NCBI GenBank assembly: GCA_937884015.1
Contig: CALGBV010000208.1
Coordinates: forward strand, 1 to 12,227
From: an uncultured Bacteroidales bacterium
Lineage (GTDB): Bacteria > Bacteroidota > Bacteroidia > Bacteroidales > F082
Length of the DNA: 12,227 bases
Direction: 5' to 3'
Shown: one piece after another, positions 5,305 to 12,227 of the stretch
Position numbering within the stretch: the first letter of the stretch is position 1
How the letters are laid out: the number at the start of each line of letters is the position of its first letter
Translations under genes and position numbers: made by a program
Notes under the pieces: model-generated
Database searches by the model: none
What the model saw: only the letters and a program-made list of their open reading frames with translations
Told to the model about the DNA's origin: nothing

Positions 5305-7177
5305 TCTGCTGAATTGTGGTGGCGCGTTCCTCTTCGCTCTTGTCCATCAGGCCAGCGATGACAGGGTTGTTGGCGTTGAGCATCAGGGTGTAACTGTCTG
5401 GCATTGAGCCGTAGAACGACATGCCGCCGTTCAGCTGCTCCATTTCCTTCATGCGGCGCATCCATTCGTTTTGCGTGATTTCGACAGGCGCGTCGGTTTC
5501 GTTTTCGTTGCTGAATTCAACGTTGAAACGCATCTTGTCGATGACTTTTTCAAACTCGGCCTTGATGGCATCTTTCTGTTTGTCATCGAGTTTCGATTCC
5601 TTTTCCTTCTCTTCGGTGACGATGAGCTTGTCGGTCGGGGCGGAGTCGACGCGGGCAAACTGCGTGCGGCCTTCGTTTTTCTCACCTTCCTTCTGCTCGT
5701 AGGCACTGATGAAATGGCTGTCCAGAATGCCGTCCATCATCAGCACGTTGTAGCCGCGTGACTTGGCGTTTTCGATGTTGGTGTATTGGTCGTCGGCATC
5801 GGTGGCGTAGAGGTAAACCAGATTTTTGTCCTTGTTGGTCTGCTTTTCCTTGATGAGTTCCTTGTATTCCTCGATGGTGTAATATTTGCCTTCGGTGTCC
5901 TTGAAAAGGAAGAATTTTTCGGCGCGTTCGTAGAATTTCGGGTCGGAAATCATGCCGTATTCAATGAAAACACGGATGTCGTCCCAGTTCTTTTCGTAGG
6001 CTTCGCGGTCTTTCTTGAAGAGTTCTTCGAGTTTTTCGGCGACTTTCTTGGTGATGTAGGTCGAGATTTTCTTCACGCTTTGGTCGCTTTGCAGGAAACT
6101 GCGGCTGACGTTCAAAGGAATGTCGGGCGAGTCGATGACGCCGTGAAGCAACGAAAGGAATTCAGGCAAAATGCCTTCTACTGAATCGGTTACGAAAACT
6201 TGGTTGCAATAGAGCTGAATCTTATTGCGCTGAAATTCGTAGCGGTTTTTCACCTTTGGGAAGTACAAAATGCCGGTGAGGTCGAAAGGATAATCCACGT
6301 TGAGGTGGATGTGGAACAGCGGGTCGCCGAAATTCATCGGGTAGAGGACGTGATAAAACTCGTCGTATTCTTCATCCTTGATTTCACTCGGCGCTTTTTT
6401 CCAAAGCGGAGCTACATCGTTGATAATCCAAGGCTTTTCGACTTCGCGTGTCTTGGGCTCTTTCTTTTCTTCCTTTTTTTCTTCGGTAGCATCGTCTCCA
6501 ACCACTTCTGCGTCTTCAATCACATCTTCAATTGGCTCCTGAACTTTCTTGGTGCCAAACTGAATCGGTACGGGCAGGAACTTGCAGTATTTGTTGAGCA
6601 GTTCGCGGATGCGGCTTTCTTCCAGAAATTCCTCATCGCCTTCGGCCACATAAAGGATGACATCGGTGCCGCGGTCGCCCTTCGGAATCTCGTTCATTGT
6701 GTACTCTGGACTTCCGTCACATTCCCAAATGACGCCGTTTGTGCCTTCTTCCTTGCACGATTTGGTGATCAAGGCCACTTTCGAGGCAACCATGAAAGCG
6801 GAATAGAAACCTAAGCCAAAATGACCGATGATGTTGGCCGATTCGGCTTCGGTCTTGGTCTTGAACTTGGCGATAAACTCTTCAGCGCCCGAGAAAGCGA
6901 TTTGATTGATGTATCGGTCGACTTCTTCGGCGGTCATGCCTATGCCGCGGTCGCGCACGGTGATGGTTTTCTTCTGCTTGTCGACTTCAACCTTAATGGT
7001 GAGGTCGCCGAGTTCGCCTTTAAACTCACCGGAAGCAGCCAAAGCCTTCAGCTTCTGGCTGGCATCGACGGCATTACTGATGATTTCGCGAAGGAATATT
7101 TCCTGGTCCGAATACAAGAATTTCTTAATGACAGGGAAAATGTTTTCTGTCTTTACTCCAATGTTTCCTGATTGCAT
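5219..7177 (-). CDS. htpG: Molecular chaperone HtpG (bacterial Hsp90)
   Basis: 652 residues, complete. Dimeric ATP-dependent cytosolic chaperone acting late in client folding and under heat stress. GHKL ATPase domain: E31, N35 and D38 in FLREIISNAVDAS, the DRGIGM box (76-81), NQIAFSGAEEF, and the glycine-rich IGHFGLGFYSAF lid box (118 onward). Between the N-terminal and middle domains lies a lysine/glutamate-rich linker (about residues 215-250, with EEKKEEKKEPK) before the middle-domain entry PLWKKAPSEI, longer than in the Escherichia coli protein. The middle domain contains the NVSRSFLQSD loop with its conserved arginine. The C-terminal dimerisation domain ends LSEFVKRNMEKL; these last codons are duplicated at 3093-3178. 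Start chosen at the first ATG (MQSGNIGVKTENIFPVIKKF), which fits the family. Monocistronic, with the terminator at 5159-5196. No good TAnnTTTG box was found in front of it. Confidence 0.97.
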   Translation of the reverse strand: MQSGNIGVKTENIFPVIKKFLYSDQEIFLREIISNAVDASQKLKALAASGEFKGELGDLTIKVEVDKQKKTITVRDRGIGMTAEEVDRYINQIAFSGAEEFIAKFKTKTEAESANIIGHFGLGFYSAFMVASKVALITKSCKEEGTNGVIWECDGSPEYTMNEIPKGDRGTDVILYVAEGDEEFLEESRIRELLNKYCKFLPVPIQFGTKKVQEPIEDVIEDAEVVGDDATEEKKEEKKEPKTREVEKPWIINDVAPLWKKAPSEIKDEEYDEFYHVLYPMNFGDPLFHIHLNVDYPFDLTGILYFPKVKNRYEFQRNKIQLYCNQVFVTDSVEGILPEFLSLLHGVIDSPDIPLNVSRSFLQSDQSVKKISTYITKKVAEKLEELFKKDREAYEKNWDDIRVFIEYGMISDPKFYERAEKFFLFKDTEGKYYTIEEYKELIKEKQTNKDKNLVYLYATDADDQYTNIENAKSRGYNVLMMDGILDSHFISAYEQKEGEKNEGRTQFARVDSAPTDKLIVTEEKEKESKLDDKQKDAIKAEFEKVIDKMRFNVEFSNENETDAPVEITQNEWMRRMKEMEQLNGGMSFYGSMPDSYTLMLNANNPVIAGLMDKSEEERATTIQQIYDLAQLSKNLLKGKELSEFVKRNMEKL

Positions 7178-7324
7178 ATCTTTGTGTTTTTAGAATTTTC
7201 TGCCGCCTATTGGTCAAATAATGTGCCAAGCCGAAAACTGACATTTTGTCGCAAAAAGAGTCGCATGTATTTCCTTTTTCCTTAATTTTGACGTTTCAAA
7301 GAAAATCAAATAATACACTTAATA
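7178..7324. other. Divergent intergenic region between htpG and the T9SS gene
   Basis: 147 bp. A rightward -7 box TAATTTTG (7283-7290) sits 35 nt before the ATG of the T9SS gene. On the htpG side, the best leftward match (minus-strand ATTATTTG, about 7214-7221) departs from the consensus in its first two bases. No operator or inverted repeat is obvious. Confidence 0.5.
7283..7290 (+). promoter_or_regulatory. Candidate -7 element for the T9SS-secreted protein gene
   Basis: TAATTTTG matches TAnnTTTG. A start near 7297 would leave a leader of about 28 nt. No -33 TTTG at the expected spacing; the nearest TTTTG (7244-7248) is too far. Confidence 0.45.
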
Positions 7325-9793
7325 ATGAAAAGGTTATCTTTATTTCTTGTCTCAATGCTGATGAGTTTTGTTCTGTCGGCTCAAGTTCTTGTGAACGAGA
7401 CTTTTGAAAATGGAAATGCTGTTGGTCAGACGCCAACGGGTTGGATTTGCAACGATGGCGGTTGGAAAGCCGGCATCACTATTCCTGATGACAATGAGGC
7501 GCGTGGAAGGAAGCCTCATTCCGGCGACTGGTATATGTATGCCACCTACAACACTGATGTGTGGATTTATAAGGAGATAAACGTGGCTGCCGGAAGCTAC
7601 TATCGCGTTTCGTTCTGGTACGCCACTTGGCATGTCGATCATTTTAATTTGGAAGTCAAGGCGGGTGCTAATGCTGCTCCGTCGGCGATGAATGTTTCAG
7701 TTTTGCCGCAGATGGTGGTTGCCAATGAGGAATTTGAACAGACTTCAGCGGTGTTTCAGGCGCCAAGTTCAGGCTCGTTCTACGTGGGTTTCCACAGCGT
7801 GGCTGACAACGGGCCGTGGTATTTGTCGATAGATGACATCATCATTGAGCAGACCAATCAATACAATTTCTATGCGGAGCAACTCACGCCCGATACGACT
7901 GCCTATTTTGGCGAACCTGCCTATCTGCGTTTCCGCATCGACAATACGGGACAAGAAACTGAGACGGTTAACTTTGGCAACGCTGGCGATTTAGACTGCA
8001 ATTTCTTTGTCAATGGCGCACAGGTACAGAATGTTACGATTCCGTATGCTTCGTCGGTTGATGTCGTTGCCGCCGTTACGCTTCCTTTGAATCTGACTCC
8101 AAACCAGGATTTGCATATTCGTCCGGTGCTGACTTCAACGCACAATTCTTACAGCGAGCAGTTGGATTTCCTTGTCACGGCTTTGGAACCTTACAATGAT
8201 TTCCCGCTGGAAGAAGGTTTTGAACAAGTCTTTCCGCCTTTTGGTTGGTTGAATCAGGCAACAGTCGGGGATAGAGCTTTTGACCAGATTTCGGAAGGTT
8301 CCACGCCTGATGCTTTGCCGCATGATGGCAGTCAGTTCATGGCGCGTTTCTACACCTATACCAATGCGGCTGGCAATAAGGCTGAACTGGTTTCGCCGAA
8401 AATGGAGTTGAGCGAAAGCGGCAATATCGTCCGCTTTTGGATTTATCGAAACAGCAACCACAATATCAATAAAGCCGACCGTATCAATGTGTATTTCAAC
8501 ACGCAGCCGAACACCGAAGGCGCACAACTGCTTGGTACTGTGCATCGTTGCACGTTCATGGACCCTGTCATTGCTGATGTTGATGACTGGTACGAATATT
8601 CCTATCAGTTCGATTGTCCGTCGGATTACGGCTTCGTGATTTTCGAAGGTTGCAGCGAATACGGCTGGAACCTTTACATTGATGATGTTTTCATCAGCAA
8701 TTCCGCTGTAGATAATAATCCGCCGGTTGTGGTCTCAGTGGCTGGCAATCACGAATATGCCGATACTGAAATGAACCTCACTTTGCGTTTGCGCGATGCT
8801 TCTGGAATGCCGAATACCTTGAACGCCACTTATACCATTTGGGGTGTTACGAATAACTTAACTTTCACAAAGTCAAGGGGTAATTATGATTACACAGCAA
8901 CGATTCCAGCATACGACAATCATACGCATGGCACAATGATAGTGCAGCTTGTTGATGATTTGGGCAATAGTGCCGATTCGGAGGAAATTCCGATTACTTG
9001 GGATTATCAGCGTCCTTTGCTCTATGAACCTTTCGACGAATATGACATCCTTTCCATCCCTGAAGGCTGGTCGCAGCATGGCAATGAAACCATGTGGCAA
9101 TGGTGGGTGCTTGGCCCAACTTATTATACCGATTACGATGAAAATACGTTTTATGTCGAACCTCATTCGGGAAGCAGACATGCCGTTTTGGAATGGGACG
9201 ATTATGATAATGCGCCTCAGGATCAAATGCTCGTTACACCAACATTAACAATCAATCGTCCTACGACCTTGACTTTCTGGACTTGGGTGCAATATGGTTC
9301 GCCTTATTATGATGTCCGTGTGCTCGATTGCAGCGAAGGCACTTGGGAAGACAAATGGGATGCAACCGACTTGCCATACGGACAAATTAATAAATATGAA
9401 GAGCCGATTTCCATCAATTTGGATGAGTATCAAGGCAAGAACATCAAGATTGGTTTCCGTGGGTACAACGATTTTGGCGAGTTCTTGGCTTGGGACTGGT
9501 TTGTCGATGATGTAAAGGTCGTTCCGACTGACACTACTGATGTGAATGTCAATGAAATGCCTGATTTGAAACTGTTGGTTTATCCGAATCCTACGACTGG
9601 AAAAATCCATATTGAATCGGAAAAACGCATCGAAATGTTACAATTGATGAGCGTGAATGGCCTTGCCATTGAAACGAAACGCATGGATTGCTCTTCGCTT
9701 GACATGGATTTGTCGGCTTATTCCAAAGGTCTTTATTTGTTGCGCATCGTCACTGCTGATGGTGTGCTGACAAAGAAAATTACCATTGAGTAG
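7325..9793 (+). CDS. T9SS-secreted surface protein with three jelly-roll adhesin-like modules
   Basis: 822 residues, complete. Signal peptide MKRLSLFLVSMLMSFVLSAQ for Sec export, then three related modules at about 22-177, 293-458 and 565-735. Each opens with a glu-rich 'E-x-F-E ... P-x-G-W' start (VNETFENGNAVGQTPTGW; LEEGFEQVFPPFGW; YEPFDEYDILSIPEGW), contains a W-rich core and an 'H-S/D-G' turn, and closes with S/Y/F-IDD or FVDD followed by a hydrophobic strand. This is the pattern of cleaved-adhesin / choice-of-anchor J domains seen in gingipain-type proteins. Ig-like spacers separate them (about 178-290 and 460-563). The last 76 residues (747-822: LLVYPNPTTGKIHIESEKR ... SKGLYLLRIVTADG ... 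KKITIE) are the T9SS type A sorting domain, so the protein is expected at the cell surface or outside. No protease or glycosidase domain is visible; binding or adhesion is inferred. Confidence 0.88.
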   Translation: MKRLSLFLVSMLMSFVLSAQVLVNETFENGNAVGQTPTGWICNDGGWKAGITIPDDNEARGRKPHSGDWYMYATYNTDVWIYKEINVAAGSYYRVSFWYATWHVDHFNLEVKAGANAAPSAMNVSVLPQMVVANEEFEQTSAVFQAPSSGSFYVGFHSVADNGPWYLSIDDIIIEQTNQYNFYAEQLTPDTTAYFGEPAYLRFRIDNTGQETETVNFGNAGDLDCNFFVNGAQVQNVTIPYASSVDVVAAVTLPLNLTPNQDLHIRPVLTSTHNSYSEQLDFLVTALEPYNDFPLEEGFEQVFPPFGWLNQATVGDRAFDQISEGSTPDALPHDGSQFMARFYTYTNAAGNKAELVSPKMELSESGNIVRFWIYRNSNHNINKADRINVYFNTQPNTEGAQLLGTVHRCTFMDPVIADVDDWYEYSYQFDCPSDYGFVIFEGCSEYGWNLYIDDVFISNSAVDNNPPVVVSVAGNHEYADTEMNLTLRLRDASGMPNTLNATYTIWGVTNNLTFTKSRGNYDYTATIPAYDNHTHGTMIVQLVDDLGNSADSEEIPITWDYQRPLLYEPFDEYDILSIPEGWSQHGNETMWQWWVLGPTYYTDYDENTFYVEPHSGSRHAVLEWDDYDNAPQDQMLVTPTLTINRPTTLTFWTWVQYGSPYYDVRVLDCSEGTWEDKWDATDLPYGQINKYEEPISINLDEYQGKNIKIGFRGYNDFGEFLAWDWFVDDVKVVPTDTTDVNVNEMPDLKLLVYPNPTTGKIHIESEKRIEMLQLMSVNGLAIETKRMDCSSLDMDLSAYSKGLYLLRIVTADGVLTKKITIE

Positions 9794-9815
9794 GACTCAT
9801 TTTTCGCTATTTTTG
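9786..9815 (+). promoter_or_regulatory. Promoter of the methyltransferase gene, overlapping the preceding stop
   Basis: TTG (9786-9788), a 19-nt spacer and TATTTTTG (9808-9815) fit the Bacteroidota -33/-7 pattern. The -33 lies in the last codons of the T9SS gene (stop 9791-9793). A start near 9822 would leave a leader of only about 10 nt before ATG 9832. Confidence 0.65.
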
Positions 9816-9831
9816 CCACAAATTTCAAATC

Positions 9832-11007
9832 ATGCAGAATCCGATTGAAAAATTCATGGCGCGTGTGGCAGAATCGCTCGAAAAGGGCGATTTCGTCAAA
9901 ATGACGCTGAGCAAGCCTGCGCAAAAGCACGACGAATTGCGCAATGTTTATGTGAAGCCTGTATTAATAAAAGGTGCGCGCCTTTTCGCTTTTACCTATC
10001 GTTACGAGCGACGCGACGAAGTGAAAAACTATGATGCCGCACAGATGCTCGAAATCCTTGCCGAAATGGTGCCACAGCGTTTGTTGAACGCATCGCTTTT
10101 TACTGTAAATGAGGACGTAACCTTGCTTGTCAGCTTGAAAGGAACGGCTACGATGCAGACTAAAAAAGTGCAGGAATGTCGTGAGCAGAACCTTGAACAC
10201 GACAATGTGAAAAACCGTCTCATCAATCCGGCAAATCCTTGGTGGTTCCAGTTAGGACTGACCACGCGCGAAGGCAAGGTGACGGCTGACATGCAGCATA
10301 AGTTCAAGCAGATTTGCAAATATACCGAAATCGTTGAAGGCTTGCTGAAAACGATGCGATTCGATGGTGCCGTCCGCATTGCCGACATGGGAGCAGGGAA
10401 GGGGTATCTCACTTTTGCCTTGCATGAATTCCTGACGCAAAAAATGCATCTAAATGTTGATATGAAAGGTGTTGAAATTCGTCCCGATTTGGTGCAGAAA
10501 ATCAACGAAATCATCAAGACGGATAATCTGCAAGGCCTTGAATTTGTGGAAGGTGCAATTGACACGTTCAACTTCGATGGCCTCGATGTGCTGATTGCAT
10601 TGCACGCTTGCAATACGGCCACCGACGATGCTATTGCTTCGGGCATTAAGGCGGGAGCAAAACTTATTGTGTGCGCACCATGCTGCCACAAGCAGATTCG
10701 TCAGGAAATGGAAAAGTCGGGCGTGTTGAATCCGATTACGCAATACGGCATTTTCATGGAACGTCAGGCCGTGATGATAACCGACACTATCCGAGCCTTG
10801 ATGCTGGAATATTACGGCTATAAAACGCAGGTCATGGAGTTCGTCGAAATGGAACATACGCCTAAGAATGTGCTGATTGCAGGCATCTTCAACGGCATTC
10901 CTTCAGAAGCGAAACGTGCCGCCATTGCCGCCCAAATTGCCGATTTGAAACGTCAATATGGTATTCGGGAGCATTTCTTGGAGGGACGAATGAATCTGTC
11001 GCTATAA
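9832..11007 (+). CDS. SAM-dependent methyltransferase of the Methyltransf_32 (METTL25/GSTCD-like) type
   Basis: 391 residues, complete, with no signal peptide. An N-terminal domain (about 1-160) of unrecognised fold is followed by a Rossmann methyltransferase domain: SAM-binding motif I DMGAGKGYLTFAL (G187-G191), the acidic motif II loop GVEIRPD, and then the two signatures of the METTL25/RRNAD1/GSTCD group: HACNTATDDAI (H258 onward) and CAPCCHKQIR (281-290, with the PCCH core). These point to Pfam Methyltransf_32 (PF13679), found in bacteria and eukaryotes. The substrate of the bacterial members is not known to me; RNA is possible by analogy. It has its own promoter and terminator, so it appears monocistronic. 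The C-terminal tail (IADLKRQYGIREHFLEGRMN) looks helical. Family call good, substrate open. Confidence 0.8.
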   Translation: MQNPIEKFMARVAESLEKGDFVKMTLSKPAQKHDELRNVYVKPVLIKGARLFAFTYRYERRDEVKNYDAAQMLEILAEMVPQRLLNASLFTVNEDVTLLVSLKGTATMQTKKVQECREQNLEHDNVKNRLINPANPWWFQLGLTTREGKVTADMQHKFKQICKYTEIVEGLLKTMRFDGAVRIADMGAGKGYLTFALHEFLTQKMHLNVDMKGVEIRPDLVQKINEIIKTDNLQGLEFVEGAIDTFNFDGLDVLIALHACNTATDDAIASGIKAGAKLIVCAPCCHKQIRQEMEKSGVLNPITQYGIFMERQAVMITDTIRALMLEYYGYKTQVMEFVEMEHTPKNVLIAGIFNGIPSEAKRAAIAAQIADLKRQYGIREHFLEGRMNLSL

Positions 11008-11030
11008 TAGCTTTTTTAAAGATAACAAAA

Positions 11031-11060
11031 AAAACAGCTCGTGATTTCACGGGCTGTTTT
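11031..11060. terminator. Bidirectional intrinsic terminator between methyltransferase and metK
   Basis: AAAACAGCTCGTGA (11031-11044) pairs with TCACGGGCTGTTTT (11047-11060) over 14 bp with one G-T pair and a 2-nt gap that forces a slightly larger loop. An A-run precedes it and a T-run ends it, so it can serve the plus-strand methyltransferase (stop 11007) and the minus-strand metK (stop 11083). Confidence 0.88.
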
Positions 11061-11082
11061 CGTTGTGTGTGTTGGTCTTGTG

Positions 11083-12227
11083 TTATCCGATAAATTCCTT
11101 CTTGAAAGCCTCAACCAGATCGAGTTTCTCCCATGCGAAAAACTCAACATTCTTGAAAATCTTGCCATCTCTCTTGAAGGTGTCCTTGTCTTCATAGAAG
11201 ACTTCCACTTCGCGTGTTTCGGGCTGACGTCCAAAATGTCCGTAGGAAGCGGTCTCTTTAAAAATCGGGTTGGTAAGGCCGAAACGTTTGACGATATCAT
11301 ACGGGCGCAATTTGACGATTTTTTTGATGTGTTCTGCAATTTCGATGTCGCTGAGTGTCTTACCCTTGGCATCCTTGACATGGACCGTGTTTTCCGTGTT
11401 GATGTAGAATCCGACGGGTTCAGCTTTCCCGATGGCGTAGGCAATCTGTACAAGAGCCTGATCACAAATGCCGGCTGCCACAAGGTTCTTGGCAATGTGA
11501 CGGGCAGCGTAAGCTGCTGAACGGTCGACTTTTGAGGAGTCTTTTCCTGAGAAAGCACCGCCGCCGTGAGCGCCGCGTCCACCATAGGTGTCGACGATGA
11601 TTTTACGACCAGTGAGACCTGAATCACCATGAGGGCCACCGATGACAAACTTGCCTGTCGGGTTGACTAAGAGCTTCATATCGTCGCCGAAAAGTTTGCG
11701 CAAACGTGACGGTAACTGACGTTTTACTCTTGGAATCAAGATGTTGCGGACGTCATCTTCTATTTTCTTCAACATGACTTTATCATTGTCAAACTCGTCG
11801 TGTTGCGTTGAAATGACGATGGTGTCGATGCGAAGTGGTTTCCAACCTTCGCCGTATTCCACGGTGACTTGCGATTTTGCATCGGGACGCAGATACTTCA
11901 TCTGGCGGCCTTCGCGACGGATGGCGGCAAGTTCGCGTAACAGGCGGTGGGAGAGGTCGATGGTGAGCGGCATGTAGTTTTCGGTTTCCTTGCAAGCAAA
12001 GCCGAACATCATGCCTTGGTCGCCGGCACCTTGGTTTTCGGGAGCATCGCGTTCAACGCCTTGGTTGATGTCGCCTGATTGTCCGTGAACTACGGAGAGA
12101 ACACCGCAGGACTTTGCATCGAACTGGTATTCCGACTTGTTGTAGCCGATTTTTTCGATGACGTCACGCGCAATGTCTTGAATTTCAACATAAGTGTTCG
12201 TCTTGATTTCGCCGGCAACGACGACAA
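11083..12227 (-). CDS. metK: S-adenosylmethionine synthetase, 5'-truncated by window edge
   Basis: Makes S-adenosylmethionine from methionine and ATP in the cytosol. The frame is open to the right edge (the first visible residues read VVVAGEIKTNTYVEIQDIAR), so the N-terminus, including the first ATP-binding histidine region, lies outside; about 380 residues are visible. Conserved blocks in order: GVLSVVHGQSGDINQGV, the GAGDQGMMFGFA motif (about 12001-12030), the RPDAKSQVTVEY block, DTIVISTQHDE, LVNPTGKFVIGGPHGDSGLT, and the phosphate-binding GGGAFSGKDSSKVDRS (about 11520-11570). A start at 12012 would cut the GAGDQG motif and is not credible. Ends FFAWEKLDLVEAFKKEFIG, giving a total length near that of other Bacteroidota MetK. 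Terminator at 11031-11060. Confidence 0.97.
   Translation of the reverse strand, partial: VVVAGEIKTNTYVEIQDIARDVIEKIGYNKSEYQFDAKSCGVLSVVHGQSGDINQGVERDAPENQGAGDQGMMFGFACKETENYMPLTIDLSHRLLRELAAIRREGRQMKYLRPDAKSQVTVEYGEGWKPLRIDTIVISTQHDEFDNDKVMLKKIEDDVRNILIPRVKRQLPSRLRKLFGDDMKLLVNPTGKFVIGGPHGDSGLTGRKIIVDTYGGRGAHGGGAFSGKDSSKVDRSAAYAARHIAKNLVAAGICDQALVQIAYAIGKAEPVGFYINTENTVHVKDAKGKTLSDIEIAEHIKKIVKLRPYDIVKRFGLTNPIFKETASYGHFGRQPETREVEVFYEDKDTFKRDGKIFKNVEFFAWEKLDLVEAFKKEFIG

Noticed and set aside
5786..7171. Several long plus-strand open frames opposite htpG
   Set aside because: They are antisense shadows with Val/Phe-rich, domain-free translations, while the minus strand encodes a complete, fully conserved HtpG.
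11041..11520. Plus-strand open frame opposite metK
   Set aside because: Begins inside the terminator hairpin and lies wholly antisense to conserved MetK codons.
1..12227. CRISPR array, tRNA or rRNA genes
   Set aside because: No regularly spaced repeats and no cloverleaf or rRNA-like stretches were found on reading both strands.

Overview
The window looks like chromosomal DNA of an uncultured or poorly studied member of the Bacteroidales (Bacteroidota). Four things point there: a secreted protein with a type IX secretion (T9SS) C-terminal sorting domain, several promoters with the Bacteroidota -7 element TAnnTTTG, few clear Shine-Dalgarno sites, and housekeeping proteins (MetK, HtpG, FtsE) with Bacteroidota-style sequence.

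Layout. At the left edge, a 5'-truncated glycosyltransferase (+) converges on a leftward group: two TPM-domain proteins followed by an FtsE-like ATPase. The convergent stop codons share one TTAA. To the right, 3093-5304 is the least ordinary part. An 86-bp copy of the 3' end of htpG (3093-3178) sits about 2 kb beyond the intact htpG end (5219-5304), in the same orientation. Between the copies lies a 2.04-kb module: a non-coding leader region, a 118-nt near-palindromic stem-loop, a small XRE-type HTH regulator, a secreted cysteine-rich protein built from DnaJ-type CxxCxGxG zinc motifs but with no J domain, and a secreted protein of unknown function. A bidirectional terminator separates the module from htpG.

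Right of the module are htpG (-), a divergent 822-residue T9SS-secreted protein with jelly-roll (cleaved-adhesin / choice-of-anchor J-like) modules, a Methyltransf_32-type SAM-dependent methyltransferase with its own promoter, a bidirectional terminator, and metK (-), which runs off the right edge.

How the parts relate. Most genes are independent housekeeping or cell-surface functions. The direct-repeat geometry suggests the 3179-5218 module was inserted at the 3' end of htpG and left that gene intact, as elements that integrate into gene ends do. No integrase or transposase is visible. The HTH gene, the stem-loop and the pair of secreted proteins are therefore the best candidates for an undescribed accessory unit. 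No tRNA, rRNA, CRISPR array or intact insertion sequence was seen.
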